Part shown: positions 36,897 through 45,493 of the stretch, piece after piece
How the letters are laid out: each line of letters starts with the position of its first letter
Position numbering within the stretch: position 1 is the first letter of the stretch
DNA from: Oribacterium sp. C9
GTDB lineage: Bacteria; Bacillota; Clostridia; Lachnospirales; Lachnospiraceae
NCBI RefSeq assembly: GCF_002007235.1
Contig: NZ_MUHW01000005.1
Location: forward strand, 93,860-157,859
DNA length: 64,000 bases
Direction of reading: 5' to 3'
Translations under genes and position numbers: made by a program
Notes under the pieces: generated by a model
Told to the model about the DNA's origin: nothing
Seen by the model: the letters and a program-made list of their open reading frames with translations, nothing else
Database searches by the model: none

Positions 36897-38312
36897 TCAG
36901 CACTGCTTAAGATCAAATCCAAAATACTTTACAGCGTTGTTGTAAGAGATACCCTTGATGATCTCCTCAAGTGCCTTCTTGTCATATGGATACTCACCGT
37001 TCTCTACCCAGTTTCCTACGAGCTCGCAGAGAATACGACGGAAGTAGTCGTGACGTGTGTAGGAAAGGAATGAACGTGAGTCTGTGAGCATTCCGTTGAA
37101 GTTTCCGAGGGTTGAGAGATTAGCGTAATTTACAAGCTGATCTGTCATACCCTGCTTGTGATCATTGAACCACCATGCAGCACCCTGAGTGATACGGTTC
37201 TGTACCGGAGACTTGCAGAAGCATCCTGTGATGGTATTGATAGTAGTGTTATCACATGGGTTCAGTGAGTAAAGGATGGTCTTTGGAATCTCATCAGTTG
37301 CTGAGAGAGCATTAAAAAATGCTGCAAGCTGGTCAGCAGGAGCATAGTTATCAACTGCATCGAAGCCTGTATCTGCACCGAGCTTGCTGTACATGTCAGC
37401 ATTGTTATCACGGATACAGCCGAAATGGATCTGGAATACGAGATCTCTCTTGTTATACTCCTTGGCAAGGAACTGCATCTCGGCTGTTCTATACTTGGCA
37501 CACTCGAGATCTGTGAGCTTCTCACCCTTGAGCCCCTTCTTCAGGATCTCATCAACCTCTGCATCAGTAGCAGGAGCGTACATTACATAACGTAATGCAT
37601 GGTCAGTTACGAGGCATCCCATGGACTGGAAGAAATCAAGTCTGTTCTTGAGAGCTTCCTTGAGTGATGCGAAGTCCTTTACCTCGACACCTGATCTCTC
37701 AGAAAGCTTAGCCATATATGAAGGGAACTCAGGCTTCTCGATGTTTGTTACCTTGTCAGGTCTCCATGCAGGAAGTACCTGAACATCAAATGTAGGATCA
37801 TCCTTTATCTTTTTGTGCCACTCGAGAGTATCGATAGGGTCATCTGTTGTGCAAATGAGAGTAACATTGGAAGCCTTGATGATATTTCTTACAGACATGG
37901 ACTTCTGACGAAGCTTCTCGTTGCAGAGATTCCATACCTCCTCCGCTGTATCTCCTGTGAGATAGCCCTCATATCCGAAATACTTACGGAGCTCAAGATG
38001 AGACCAGTGGTAAAGTGGGTTTCCGATAAGCTTAGGCATAGTCTCTGCCCACTTCTGGAACTTTTCGCGATCAGACTTGTTACCTGTGATGTACTCCTCC
38101 GGAACACCGTTTGTTCTCATCTGTCTCCACTTATAGTGGTCACCGCCCAGCCAAACCTGAAAGATATTATCGAACTGACGATCCTCTGCGATCTCCTGAG
38201 GATTGATATGACAGTGATAATCGAGAATAGGAGTATTCTCAGCATAGTCATGATAAAGCTGCTTTGCTACATCTGTAGAAAGCAAAAAGTCCTTGTCCAT
38301 AAATGGTTTCAT
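36897..38312 (-). CDS. uxaC: Glucuronate isomerase
   Basis: The 471-residue amidohydrolase-fold enzyme converts glucuronate to fructuronate and galacturonate to tagaturonate, the first step of hexuronate catabolism. Metal ligands lie in DYHCHINP near residue 32. GCLVTDHALRYVMY and FNGMLTDSRSFLSYTRHDYFRRILC are family hallmarks. Length is normal. It is transcribed with the upstream lacI-type gene (52-base gap) and followed by a large palindrome. Confidence 0.95.
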   Translation of the reverse strand: MKPFMDKDFLLSTDVAKQLYHDYAENTPILDYHCHINPQEIAEDRQFDNIFQVWLGGDHYKWRQMRTNGVPEEYITGNKSDREKFQKWAETMPKLIGNPLYHWSHLELRKYFGYEGYLTGDTAEEVWNLCNEKLRQKSMSVRNIIKASNVTLICTTDDPIDTLEWHKKIKDDPTFDVQVLPAWRPDKVTNIEKPEFPSYMAKLSERSGVEVKDFASLKEALKNRLDFFQSMGCLVTDHALRYVMYAPATDAEVDEILKKGLKGEKLTDLECAKYRTAEMQFLAKEYNKRDLVFQIHFGCIRDNNADMYSKLGADTGFDAVDNYAPADQLAAFFNALSATDEIPKTILYSLNPCDNTTINTITGCFCKSPVQNRITQGAAWWFNDHKQGMTDQLVNYANLSTLGNFNGMLTDSRSFLSYTRHDYFRRILCELVGNWVENGEYPYDKKALEEIIKGISYNNAVKYFGFDLKQC

Positions 38313-38364
38313 TTGAATTTACCTCCATAAAGCATCATATATAATTGAAATCGGTCACCCGATA

Positions 38365-39393
38365 TCAAAATCTGGTCGTAGCTCTCTTTACGAGCTTTGT
38401 CTTAACCACCGTCCTGGCAGGAAGTGAAACGGGCAAAGCATTGCCATTCTCATCAAGAGGCGGATTTAAAAGCTTCATAAGTGAATCGCAGGTCTTCTGG
38501 CAGACCTCCTCGAGCTTTGCGTCAACACTGGTAAGCTCCGGGGTAGAAGCCTCTGCAAGCTTTGAGTTGTTGTAGCTTACTATCTGGATATCCTCAGGGA
38601 TCCTGAGACCGTGGCTGACAGCAAACTTCACCGCTCCGATACCTGAGGTGTCGGAGGATGCGATGATTGAGTCAAATGCTTCCTTCTCGTACTCAGCGGC
38701 GAGAAGCTCAGCTATATCTCCGTAGGACTTCTTTCCCTTGACTATACGGATGTTCTCCTCAGAGATGCCGCATTTTTTTGCACCGGCTTTAATTCCTTCG
38801 ATTTTCTGTTCTCCGGAAAAACTGTCACTGGAATAGACGTATATGATTTTCTTCGCACCTGACTCATGAAGCTGTGTAAATGCTTCCTTCATGCCGCCCA
38901 TATCATCACTTCTCACTGAGTAGATGCCCATAGCTTCTATACAGCCGTTCACCATCATTACAGGATGTTCCTTCGCCCCGTCGATGATGTACTGGTTATC
39001 CTCAGGATTCTTCTCCACATACTTTGATCCCGCAAGGATGAAGGCATCAACCTGTCTTGATTTCAAGAGCTCGAAGCTTGCCTTCTTAGTCTCCAGATCA
39101 TAACCTGTGCAGCACAGGATGGAGTTGTAGCCGTTCTTTCGAAGATCCGTCTCGAGATAGTAGATTGCATTGGCAAGGTAGATATCCGATGAATCGGAAC
39201 ACATGATTCCGATGGTTTTCATGGAACCTCGGCCTAAGCCCCTGGCATAAGCATTGGGCGTATATCCGTACTCGTCGATAATGTCCATGACCTTTTTTCT
39301 TGTTTTTTCCGAGACATTGTCGGCTCCATTGATAACTCGTGATACTGAAGCAATGGATACACCCGCTGCTTTTGAAATGTCATAAATGTTCAT
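38365..39393 (-). CDS. LacI family transcriptional regulator
   Basis: The 342-residue repressor has an N-terminal LacI helix-turn-helix and hinge (MNIYDISKAAGVSIASVSRV, then ADNVSEKTRKKV) and a periplasmic-binding-protein-like sensor domain. It lies upstream of uxaC and divergent from the sugar kinase, so it very probably controls hexuronate catabolism. A 14-base LacI-type operator is at 39617-39630. Confidence 0.93.
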   Translation of the reverse strand: MNIYDISKAAGVSIASVSRVINGADNVSEKTRKKVMDIIDEYGYTPNAYARGLGRGSMKTIGIMCSDSSDIYLANAIYYLETDLRKNGYNSILCCTGYDLETKKASFELLKSRQVDAFILAGSKYVEKNPEDNQYIIDGAKEHPVMMVNGCIEAMGIYSVRSDDMGGMKEAFTQLHESGAKKIIYVYSSDSFSGEQKIEGIKAGAKKCGISEENIRIVKGKKSYGDIAELLAAEYEKEAFDSIIASSDTSGIGAVKFAVSHGLRIPEDIQIVSYNNSKLAEASTPELTSVDAKLEEVCQKTCDSLMKLLNPPLDENGNALPVSLPARTVVKTKLVKRATTRF

Positions 39394-39424
39394 TATTTTT
39401 CCTTTATCAAAATAAAATGGTATA

Positions 39425-39559
39425 CTTGACCGTATCGCTCGGGTTCGGGCTTGATACCCTCACCCGATCCCTTCGGGATTGAATGATTTTCTTGACCGTA
39501 CCCACCTGCGTTCCGCTGGTCGGGTTCGGGCTTGATACCCTCACCCGATCCCTTCGGGA
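39425..39559. repeat. Direct repeats and palindromes between lacI and the sugar kinase
   Basis: A 39-base sequence (starting CGGGTTCGGGCTTGATACCC) occurs identically at 39440-39478 and 39521-39559, each preceded by CTTGACCGTA (39425, 39491). Short palindromes follow: CCCGAGCACAGCTCGGG (39560-39576) and GGAATCCGC/GCGGATTCC (39589-39611). The region is far more GC-rich than nearby spacers. Confidence 0.85.
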
Positions 39560-39616
39560 CCCGAGCACAGCTCGGGCCGTATCGCTCCGGAATCCGCTTT
39601 ATGCGGATTCCTCCGC

Positions 39617-39630
39617 TGTAACCGCTTACA
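39617..39630. promoter_or_regulatory. LacI/cre-type operator
   Basis: TGTAACCGCTTACA is a near-perfect LacI-family palindrome and also fits the catabolite-response element pattern. It lies about 95 bases before the sugar kinase start. It may bind the adjacent LacI protein, CcpA, or both. Confidence 0.7.
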
Positions 39631-39723
39631 TTTATTGTTGATTATAGCCGACTAATGTTATAAAATCAATGCAATATCGAAATTTTGAGTAAAGTGTTTT
39701 CATTACACAAAGGAGCTTATATC

Positions 39724-40755
39724 ATGAATTTTCCAAATCGTTCTTTTGATCTCGTAACCATGGGACAGCTTATGCTGAGATTATCTCCTCCGGGAAACGA
39801 TCGTATAGCAACCAGCGATATTTTCGAAAAAAATGTCGGAGGAGCAGAGCTCAATGTTTCTGTCGGAGCGTCTCTTCTGGGGCTGCATACAGGTATCATC
39901 TCGAAGCTCCCATCCCATGACCTTGGACGTTTCATGAAGGGTACCATCCGAAGTTATGGCGTATCCGACGACTTTTTTATTTACGATAATTCTCCGGACG
40001 CGAGAGTGGCGGTATATTTCTACGAATACGGTGCTTATCCACGTAAGCCCCAGGTCATCTATGACAGAAGAAACTCAAGTTTTTTCTCCATCGATCCCGA
40101 AGAGATAAATCCTGAGGTCTACAAGAACACCAAGTGCTTCCACACATCAGGAATCACCCTTGCTCTTTCACCTAATATCAGAAAGACAACTATAGAAGCC
40201 ATAAAAAAATTCAAAGAGAATGGAACTCTCATTTCCTTTGATGTAAACTTCAGAGGTAATCTCTGGACAGGAGACGAGGCCAGAGAGACCATCCTCGAGA
40301 TCCTTCCTTATGTAGACATTTTCTTCTGCTCAGAGTCAACAGCACAGCTCACTTTCCTTAAGGAAGGTTCATGCCGTGATATGATAAAGAGCTTTACAAA
40401 GGACTATCCTATAAAGACTGTTTTCGCGACACAGCGTACAGTTCACAGTCCTAAGTGCCACGATTTCGGTTCCATAGCATATGACGCGGAGCTTGATGAG
40501 TTCTTTGAAGAGCCGCCATACAAGAACATCGATGTAGTTGACCGCATCGGTTCCGGTGACTCATACATTTCCGGTGCCCTCTATGGACTCATAAGTTCAG
40601 GCGGAGATGTGAGAGAGGCTGTGAAGTATGGTAATGCCACATCCGCCATGAAAAACACCATACAGGGCGATCTCCCTCAGTCAAACCTTGCAGAAATCGA
40701 TGCTGTCATCGAAGACCATTATTCAACAGGTTTCCACAGCGAGATGAACAGATAA
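39724..40755 (+). CDS. kdgK: PfkB family sugar kinase, probable 2-keto-3-deoxygluconate kinase
   Basis: The 343-residue ribokinase-fold enzyme has the N-terminal GGAELNVSVGASLLG substrate motif and the C-terminal PfkB signature VDRIGSGDSYISGALYG (catalytic Asp in GSGD). In a uronate locus the likely job is phosphorylating 2-keto-3-deoxygluconate made from fructuronate; fructokinase-like activity is possible. ATG 39724 is chosen over 39685 because AAAGGAG lies just upstream. kdgA, uxaB and uxuA are not in the window. Confidence 0.8.
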   Translation: MNFPNRSFDLVTMGQLMLRLSPPGNDRIATSDIFEKNVGGAELNVSVGASLLGLHTGIISKLPSHDLGRFMKGTIRSYGVSDDFFIYDNSPDARVAVYFYEYGAYPRKPQVIYDRRNSSFFSIDPEEINPEVYKNTKCFHTSGITLALSPNIRKTTIEAIKKFKENGTLISFDVNFRGNLWTGDEARETILEILPYVDIFFCSESTAQLTFLKEGSCRDMIKSFTKDYPIKTVFATQRTVHSPKCHDFGSIAYDAELDEFFEEPPYKNIDVVDRIGSGDSYISGALYGLISSGGDVREAVKYGNATSAMKNTIQGDLPQSNLAEIDAVIEDHYSTGFHSEMNR

Positions 40756-40885
40756 GATCGAAGTTTGTGGGTTACAAGGAAAGGATGTAGAGAGCAATGT
40801 TCATGCAAGACATCTCTACGAAAGACTTGGCTTCATACAACTTGTTACGATACCCGGTGGATTCAGGATGAATGATGGACATTAA
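40756..40885 (+). pseudogene. C-terminal remnant of a GNAT acetyltransferase
   Basis: Directly after the kdgK stop, an open frame (40757-40885) reads IEVCGLQGKDVESNVHARHL then YERLGFIQL and ends MNDGH-stop. The N-(x)-A-R-x-L-Y-E-R-L-G-F pattern is the acetyl-CoA-binding end of GNAT enzymes. There is no start codon or N-terminal part, so it is a truncated remnant. Confidence 0.75.
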
Positions 40886-40948
40886 GATGATTAATGGACG
40901 TAAGAATAACGAGGAAGATTAGTACACAAAAAAAAGGAACCTCGAATC

Positions 40949-41023
40949 CATGAAGCACTCGCCATGTCATCTACCGTTCCTTTTATCACGAATCGTCTCA
41001 GATATGTGAAGCACTCGCCACAT
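40949..41023. repeat. Twin hairpins with an identical ten-base loop
   Basis: CATG-AAGCACTCGC-CATG (40949-40966) and ATGTG-AAGCACTCGC-CACAT (41004-41023) share the loop but not the stem sequence. The first is enclosed by a longer AAAAGGAAC/GTTCCTTTT stem (about 40931-40984). Confidence 0.65.
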
Positions 41024-41197
41024 CTCTTTAACTTGTTTTAAATTGTACTTGAATTTGTACAATTTGTCAATACAGAAATCACAAAATATTTAAGAGAATA
41101 TATAATTATTGGTTTTTGAGCTGTAGCAGAAAGTAAATAAAGATAATGAAGACCACCCAAGCCATAGTGCCTGAGCGGTCTTTATATTCATACAAAA

Positions 41198-41311
41198 TCA
41201 ACCTTCGTTACAGATTTTCCAAAGATCGTCCCATTTTCCAGAACGAACGCCAAGGAATGTTCCCTCTCGATTAAAGAGGCAATAAGATCCGTCTTCATAG
41301 TTAGATATGAA
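41198..41311 (-). pseudogene. Possible short gene remnant
   Basis: A 37-codon stretch without a start codon, ending in TGA at 41198, reads with protein-like composition (SNYEDGSYCLFNREGTFLG, then WDDLWKICNEG). I do not recognise the family. An imperfect terminator-like hairpin (about 41146-41181) follows it on this strand. Elsewhere 40886-41499 holds no supported gene. Confidence 0.3.
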
Positions 41312-41499
41312 TTAGAAGAAACTTTTCGAGATATTATCGTAGAACTATATCCTAAAGATGACCGACATTCTTGATGAAATTAAAAGGGATAATGTACACA
41401 GGTTTTGGTCACAAGTATACAATATACAACAGTTAGTTAAACCATGGTTTTCATACAAACATACGTTTATGTATTGCGCTGCATGCTGGGGTGCGTCTG

Positions 41500-41528
41500 T
41501 TGACACGCGTAACGTTGCGAGTTACAAT
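41500..41528 (+). promoter_or_regulatory. Promoter of higBA
   Basis: TTGACA, a 17-base spacer and TACAAT. The -10 box ends six bases before the higB ATG, so the transcript would begin at or within a base or two of the start codon. Confidence 0.85.
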
Positions 41529-41534
41529 AATTGT

Positions 41535-41813
41535 ATGATTAAGTCATTTGCACACAAAGGATTAAAAGATTTCTTTGAAACGGGTTCTAAAAAAGGAATA
41601 CAAGCAGAACATGCGCCAAAGCTAGGAAGAATTCTTGATAGGCTTGACGCAAGTACTTCTGCGCAAGATATGAACTTGCCAGGATATAGATTGCATCCCT
41701 TAAAAGGCGATAAACAAGATATGTGGTCTGTAACGGTTAATGGTAATTGGCGAATTACTTTCTATTTCGAAGGCAACGATGCTTATCTTGTCGATTATCA
41801 GGATTACCACTAA
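41535..41813 (+). CDS. higB: HigB-type toxin (RelE superfamily mRNA interferase)
   Basis: The 92-residue toxin starts MIKSFAHKGLKDFFETGSKK and ends with the family segment NGNWRITFYFEGNDAYLVDYQDYH; GYRLHPLKGD is the conserved middle. HigB toxins cleave mRNA on the ribosome. The frame extends upstream to 41358, but the extra 59 residues overlap the promoter and do not belong to the family. Toxin before antitoxin with a 12-base gap is the hig order. Confidence 0.92.
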   Translation: MIKSFAHKGLKDFFETGSKKGIQAEHAPKLGRILDRLDASTSAQDMNLPGYRLHPLKGDKQDMWSVTVNGNWRITFYFEGNDAYLVDYQDYH

Positions 41814-41825
41814 AGGAGGTAAAAT

Positions 41826-42137
41826 ATGAACAGAAGACCTACTCACCCTGGAACAGTACTTTTAGAAGACGTGATAAAACCATTACATCTTACAATAACA
41901 GATGCCGCACAGATGCTGGGAGTAACCAGAAAGACATTATCAGAGCTAGTCAATGAACGTATTTCATTAAGCCCTGAAATGGCGATTAGAATAGGGAAAG
42001 CGACTAATACATCTGCAGAAAGCTGGCTTAACATGCAGCAAAAGCTTACTTTGTGGGAAGCTGAACAGCATTCGCCCGAGAACGTTATTCCTTTTCCTTG
42101 CCGTAATATAGAAGAAAATACGTTGCTGCAAATGTGA
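41826..42137 (+). CDS. higA: HigA family antitoxin
   Basis: The 103-residue XRE-type protein reads RPTHPGTVLLEDVIKPLHLT then the helix-turn-helix DAAQMLGVTRKTLSELVNER, the classical HigA pattern. It neutralises HigB and probably represses the higBA promoter. AAAGGAGG precedes the ATG. Confidence 0.93.
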   Translation: MNRRPTHPGTVLLEDVIKPLHLTITDAAQMLGVTRKTLSELVNERISLSPEMAIRIGKATNTSAESWLNMQQKLTLWEAEQHSPENVIPFPCRNIEENTLLQM

Positions 42138-42286
42138 ACCGATTCAATTAACATTATGTGTATGGCATTCTGAAGCTTGAAGGTTTTTCAACCGAGAACG
42201 ATTATATAAAATTGAAAAATGAAAACAAAAGAAGAATTACTACTCTGTACGGTAGCAACGGCAGTATCTCTTATCGGAGGAATGAC

Positions 42287-42775
42287 ATGAATTACAAATT
42301 ACGAAAAATAACCGCAGAAGACGATGCGGCTGTAGCCGGACTTGTTCGCGATAATTTAAAACAGTTCGGATTAGATATTCCCGGAACTGTATATTTCGAT
42401 GAGGTACTTGATCATCTAAGCGATTTTTATAACAGTGATATGTGCCAGTATTACGTGGTTGAATCAGAAGGAATTGTTATCGGCGGAATAGGATTTGCAC
42501 CTTTTGAACATATGAAAAATACTGCCGAGCTTCAGAAACTTTATCTTACAGACAGCGCAAAAGGAAGCGGTATAGGGTATAAGCTTATTGCCTTCATCGA
42601 AGAAAAGATGCGAGAGGCCGGGTTCAGAAAATCTTATCTTGAAACTCACGAAAATCTTCAGGCGGCTATTCATATATACCAGAAAAGCGGATATCACGAG
42701 ATTGAACGTCCTAAAGAAGTGGTCCACAGCACTATGAACAGATTTTTCGAAAAGGAACTTGAAAGTTTATCATAA
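42287..42775 (+). CDS. GNAT family N-acetyltransferase
   Basis: The 162-residue enzyme has the acetyl-CoA site ELQKLYLTDSAKGSGIGYKL (a Q/RxxGxG/A-type loop) and the C-terminal HIYQKSGYHEI. Substrate unknown. The frame is open from 42158, but ATG 42287 has an ideal CGGAGG site and begins the domain. It is likely part of the same accessory segment as higBA. Confidence 0.88.
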   Translation: MNYKLRKITAEDDAAVAGLVRDNLKQFGLDIPGTVYFDEVLDHLSDFYNSDMCQYYVVESEGIVIGGIGFAPFEHMKNTAELQKLYLTDSAKGSGIGYKLIAFIEEKMREAGFRKSYLETHENLQAAIHIYQKSGYHEIERPKEVVHSTMNRFFEKELESLS

Positions 42776-42789
42776 ATGATTCAAAGTTA

Positions 42790-42818
42790 TTGACACTCAC
42801 GGTTCAACGTGCTAAAGT
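42790..42818 (+). promoter_or_regulatory. Promoter of the Trp T-box leader
   Basis: TTGACA, a 17-base spacer and TAAAGT, placing the RNA start near 42825. Confidence 0.7.
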
Positions 42819-42824
42819 ACCGGT

Positions 42825-43107
42825 AAATAAATAAAATCAAACCGATGACAGAGAGAAGTACTTTATCTGTAACATTATAGAGAGCCGCTGATGGTGGAAT
42901 AGCGGTATGGAAGGATAGACGAATGGACTCTGGAGGGTGCTCAGAAAGATTTATATATCAAGTATGCGGCAACGGGTTCTTCACCGTTATCAGGAAGCAC
43001 ATATGCTGGTATGTGAAAAGTGACCTTTATTTAAAGGTAATATGAGTGGTACCACGGATTTAAACATTCGCCTCATACGGAGAGTAATCTCTGTATGAGG
43101 TTTTTTT
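42825..43107 (+). promoter_or_regulatory. T-box riboswitch, tryptophan specifier
   Basis: All T-box landmarks are in order: the AGAGAGCC distal stem I loop (about 42875), the TGGTGGAATAGCGG segment, the specifier context GAA-TGG-AC with TGG at 42924-42926, the T-box antiterminator GAGTGGTACCACGG (about 43044-43057), and a terminator (13-bp stem 43071-43083 with 43088-43100, then seven T residues). TGG is the Trp codon, so uncharged tRNA-Trp would switch on the downstream ABC transporter. Confidence 0.93.
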
Positions 43108-43235
43108 AGTGTATAAGTCCAGTGTCAGGCGGCAAATCCGCAGGACTTATACATATACTAACTTCTAACAGTATCACATGGCTCCAGTAAAACGAATCAT
43201 CACAAATTGACGTAACAAAATTGGAGGAAAACAAA

Positions 43236-44342
43236 ATGAAGAAACAGTTAATCGCAGTATCAATGGCAACTCTTATGGCAGCATCTCTTGCAGCATGCGG
43301 ATCATCCACACCTGAGTCATCCACACCTGAGGCTACATCAAAGGCGGCTGCTGAGACCACAAAGGCAGCTGCTGAAACAACAGCAACCGAGAACAAAGAG
43401 TATAAGGTTGGTATCGTTCTTTTCATGGATCATCCATCACTCAATCAGATAAAGGACAATGTTGCTTCTGAGCTCGACAGACTTTCAGACAGCATGGGAG
43501 TTACATTCAATTATGCAGATTACACCTTCAACGGTCAGGGCGATGCCAGTGTACTGAATCAGATTTCCAGTGAGCTCATTTCAGACGAAGTCGACGTGAT
43601 CATCCCTATCGCAACACCTGCAGCACAGGTAGTTCAGGCAGCAGTGGAAGATAAAGGAATCCCTGTAGTATTTTCAGCAGTATCAGATCCAGTATCAGCC
43701 AACCTCGTTTCTTCCATGGAAGAGCCGGGCGCAAACATTACCGGAACATCTGACGCACTTAACACAAACGCCATCATGGATCTCATGCTTGCAGTAAATC
43801 CTGACACTGACTATGTAGGTCTCCTTTACTCAAACTCAGAGGATTCTTCAAAGCAGCCTATAGCAGACGCAAAGAAGTACCTCGACGAGAAGGGTATCAA
43901 GTATATCGAGAAGACAGGAACAAAGACTGACGAAGTTCAGGCTGCCGCAGACGCACTTGTGGCTGAAGGCGTTGACGCTGTATTCACACCGACAGATAAC
44001 ACCATCCAGCAGGCAGAGCTCGGAATCTATGAGAAGTTCCTGGATGCAAAGATCCCTCACTACGCAGGTGCCGACAGCTTCGCACTTAACGGTGCATTCA
44101 TGGGTTACGGCGTTGATTATGCAAATCTCGGAACAGCAACTGCTGACATGGTAGCTGAGATCCTTGTTGACGGAAGACCAACAGCTACATTCCCTGTTCA
44201 GACTTTCGACAACGGTATAGCAACAGTTAACACAGAGACCTGTGAAGCCCTGGGACTCAAGATCGATGATGTAAAGAATTCAATCGGTTCTCTCTGCACT
44301 CAGATAGTTGAGACAAAGACAGAGCAGGAGTTCTCAAAGTAA
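43236..44342 (+). CDS. trpX: Tryptophan ABC transporter substrate-binding lipoprotein (TrpX-type)
   Basis: The 368-residue lipoprotein has signal MKKQLIAVSMATLMAASLAA with the lipobox cysteine at C21. A Thr/Ala/Glu linker is followed by a DUF534/PF04392-type periplasmic-binding fold (VGIVLFMDHPSLNQIKDN, DVIIPIATPAAQ, NITGTSDALN). The ligand assignment to tryptophan comes from the upstream Trp T-box and the known trpXYZ systems of Firmicutes. TTGGAGG decides ATG 43236 over the in-frame 43221. Confidence 0.88.
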   Translation: MKKQLIAVSMATLMAASLAACGSSTPESSTPEATSKAAAETTKAAAETTATENKEYKVGIVLFMDHPSLNQIKDNVASELDRLSDSMGVTFNYADYTFNGQGDASVLNQISSELISDEVDVIIPIATPAAQVVQAAVEDKGIPVVFSAVSDPVSANLVSSMEEPGANITGTSDALNTNAIMDLMLAVNPDTDYVGLLYSNSEDSSKQPIADAKKYLDEKGIKYIEKTGTKTDEVQAAADALVAEGVDAVFTPTDNTIQQAELGIYEKFLDAKIPHYAGADSFALNGAFMGYGVDYANLGTATADMVAEILVDGRPTATFPVQTFDNGIATVNTETCEALGLKIDDVKNSIGSLCTQIVETKTEQEFSK

Positions 44343-44358
44343 TACATATGGGCTTAAC

Positions 44359-44389
44359 CTTCGACAGTCCACTTAGTTAACTGTCGAAG
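44359..44389 (+). other. Intercistronic hairpin between trpX and trpY
   Basis: A perfect 10-bp stem (CTTCGACAGT with ACTGTCGAAG) just after trpX with no T tract. It may stabilise the trpX message. Confidence 0.6.
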
Positions 44390-44475
44390 AGTACTTTAAA
44401 ATCATCAGATTCTGAAATAGAATAATATAGACTTGAATCGTTTTATCTGATCATGTCTTTTCAAATGACAAAATA

Positions 44476-44507
44476 GCTTCCCGGATAACACATCGGGAAG
44501 CCTTTTG
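44476..44507 (+). terminator. Weak terminator between trpX and trpY
   Basis: GCTTCCC pairs with GGGAAGC (44476-44482 with 44495-44501), followed by CTTTTG. Together with the preceding hairpin it would yield more binding protein than permease. Confidence 0.55.
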
Positions 44508-44539
44508 TTGGTATCAGTAAGTTTTAGGAGGAAACACCA

Positions 44540-45493
44540 TTGACTGGCTTTTTAACAGCAGGCATAATCCGCACCGCACTTGAGGTCGGACTCATCTATT
44601 CACTTGTAGCTCTTTCTCTTTTTATCAGCTACTCTATCCTGAACATCTGTGATCTTTCCACAGACGGCTGCTACACACTGGGATGTGCAGTGGGCGCCAT
44701 CGTGACCATAGCAGGGCATCCTTTCCTTGCCATCCCTGCCGCTATGCTGGCAGGCATCTGTTCCGGTTACGTGACAGCACTTCTTCAGACAAAATTCGGA
44801 GTGCAAAGCATTCTCGCAGGAATCATAGTGAACACAGGACTATATACTGTGAATCTCGCAGTCATGGGTTTCAGTTCCAATGTCTCCATATTCGGCACAG
44901 ATACCATCTTTTCTATTTTCAAGGATCTGAATTCATCAGGCTTCTGGAAGGACTGGTGCAACCTCATACTTCTTGCTGTGATAGTAGCTTCAGTATGCCT
45001 CCTCATCAAATGGTTCCTGGGAACAACTCTCGGTCTTTCCATCCGTGCTACAGGAGACAGTCCTGCCATGGTACGCGCTTCATCCATTAACCCGATCTTC
45101 ACCATCACAGTAGGTCTTTGCTTTTCCAATGCTCTCACCGGTCTCGCAGGCTGCCTCATCGGTCAGTACAACAAGACCTGTGATATAAACCTAGGAACCG
45201 GTATGGTCACCATCGCTCTTGCTTCACTTGTCATCGGTGAGACACTCCTCGGAAAGGGCAGAATGATCTTTAGAATCATAGGAATGGTAGTGGGTTCATG
45301 TCTCTACCGTTTCATCATTTCCATCGCCCTCCGTCTCAATGTTCCGACAGAGGCATTTAAACTGGTTTCTGCAGTTATCGTCGCAATCGCCATCGCGGCA
45401 CCGAGAGCAAAGCAGATCATTGCCTTCAAGCATAAGCAAATAACAGCCATGCAGGAAAGAAAAAGCATGAGAGGAGATAAGGCCAATGCTTAA
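44540..45493 (+). CDS. trpY: ABC transporter permease (TrpY-type)
   Basis: The 317-residue polytopic membrane protein belongs to the branched-chain/ribose-type permease superfamily (about eight or nine helices; DLSTDGCYTLGCAVGAIV and SIRATGDSPAMVRASSI are characteristic). The start is TTG 44540 after a TTTAGGAGG site. It forms the channel of the transporter and overlaps the ATPase gene by eight bases. Confidence 0.88.
   Translation: MTGFLTAGIIRTALEVGLIYSLVALSLFISYSILNICDLSTDGCYTLGCAVGAIVTIAGHPFLAIPAAMLAGICSGYVTALLQTKFGVQSILAGIIVNTGLYTVNLAVMGFSSNVSIFGTDTIFSIFKDLNSSGFWKDWCNLILLAVIVASVCLLIKWFLGTTLGLSIRATGDSPAMVRASSINPIFTITVGLCFSNALTGLAGCLIGQYNKTCDINLGTGMVTIALASLVIGETLLGKGRMIFRIIGMVVGSCLYRFIISIALRLNVPTEAFKLVSAVIVAIAIAAPRAKQIIAFKHKQITAMQERKSMRGDKANA

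Noticed and set aside
41358..41534. 59-residue N-terminal extension of the HigB frame
   Set aside because: It spans the higBA promoter, and HigB toxins start at MIKSF; composition is not protein-like for the family.
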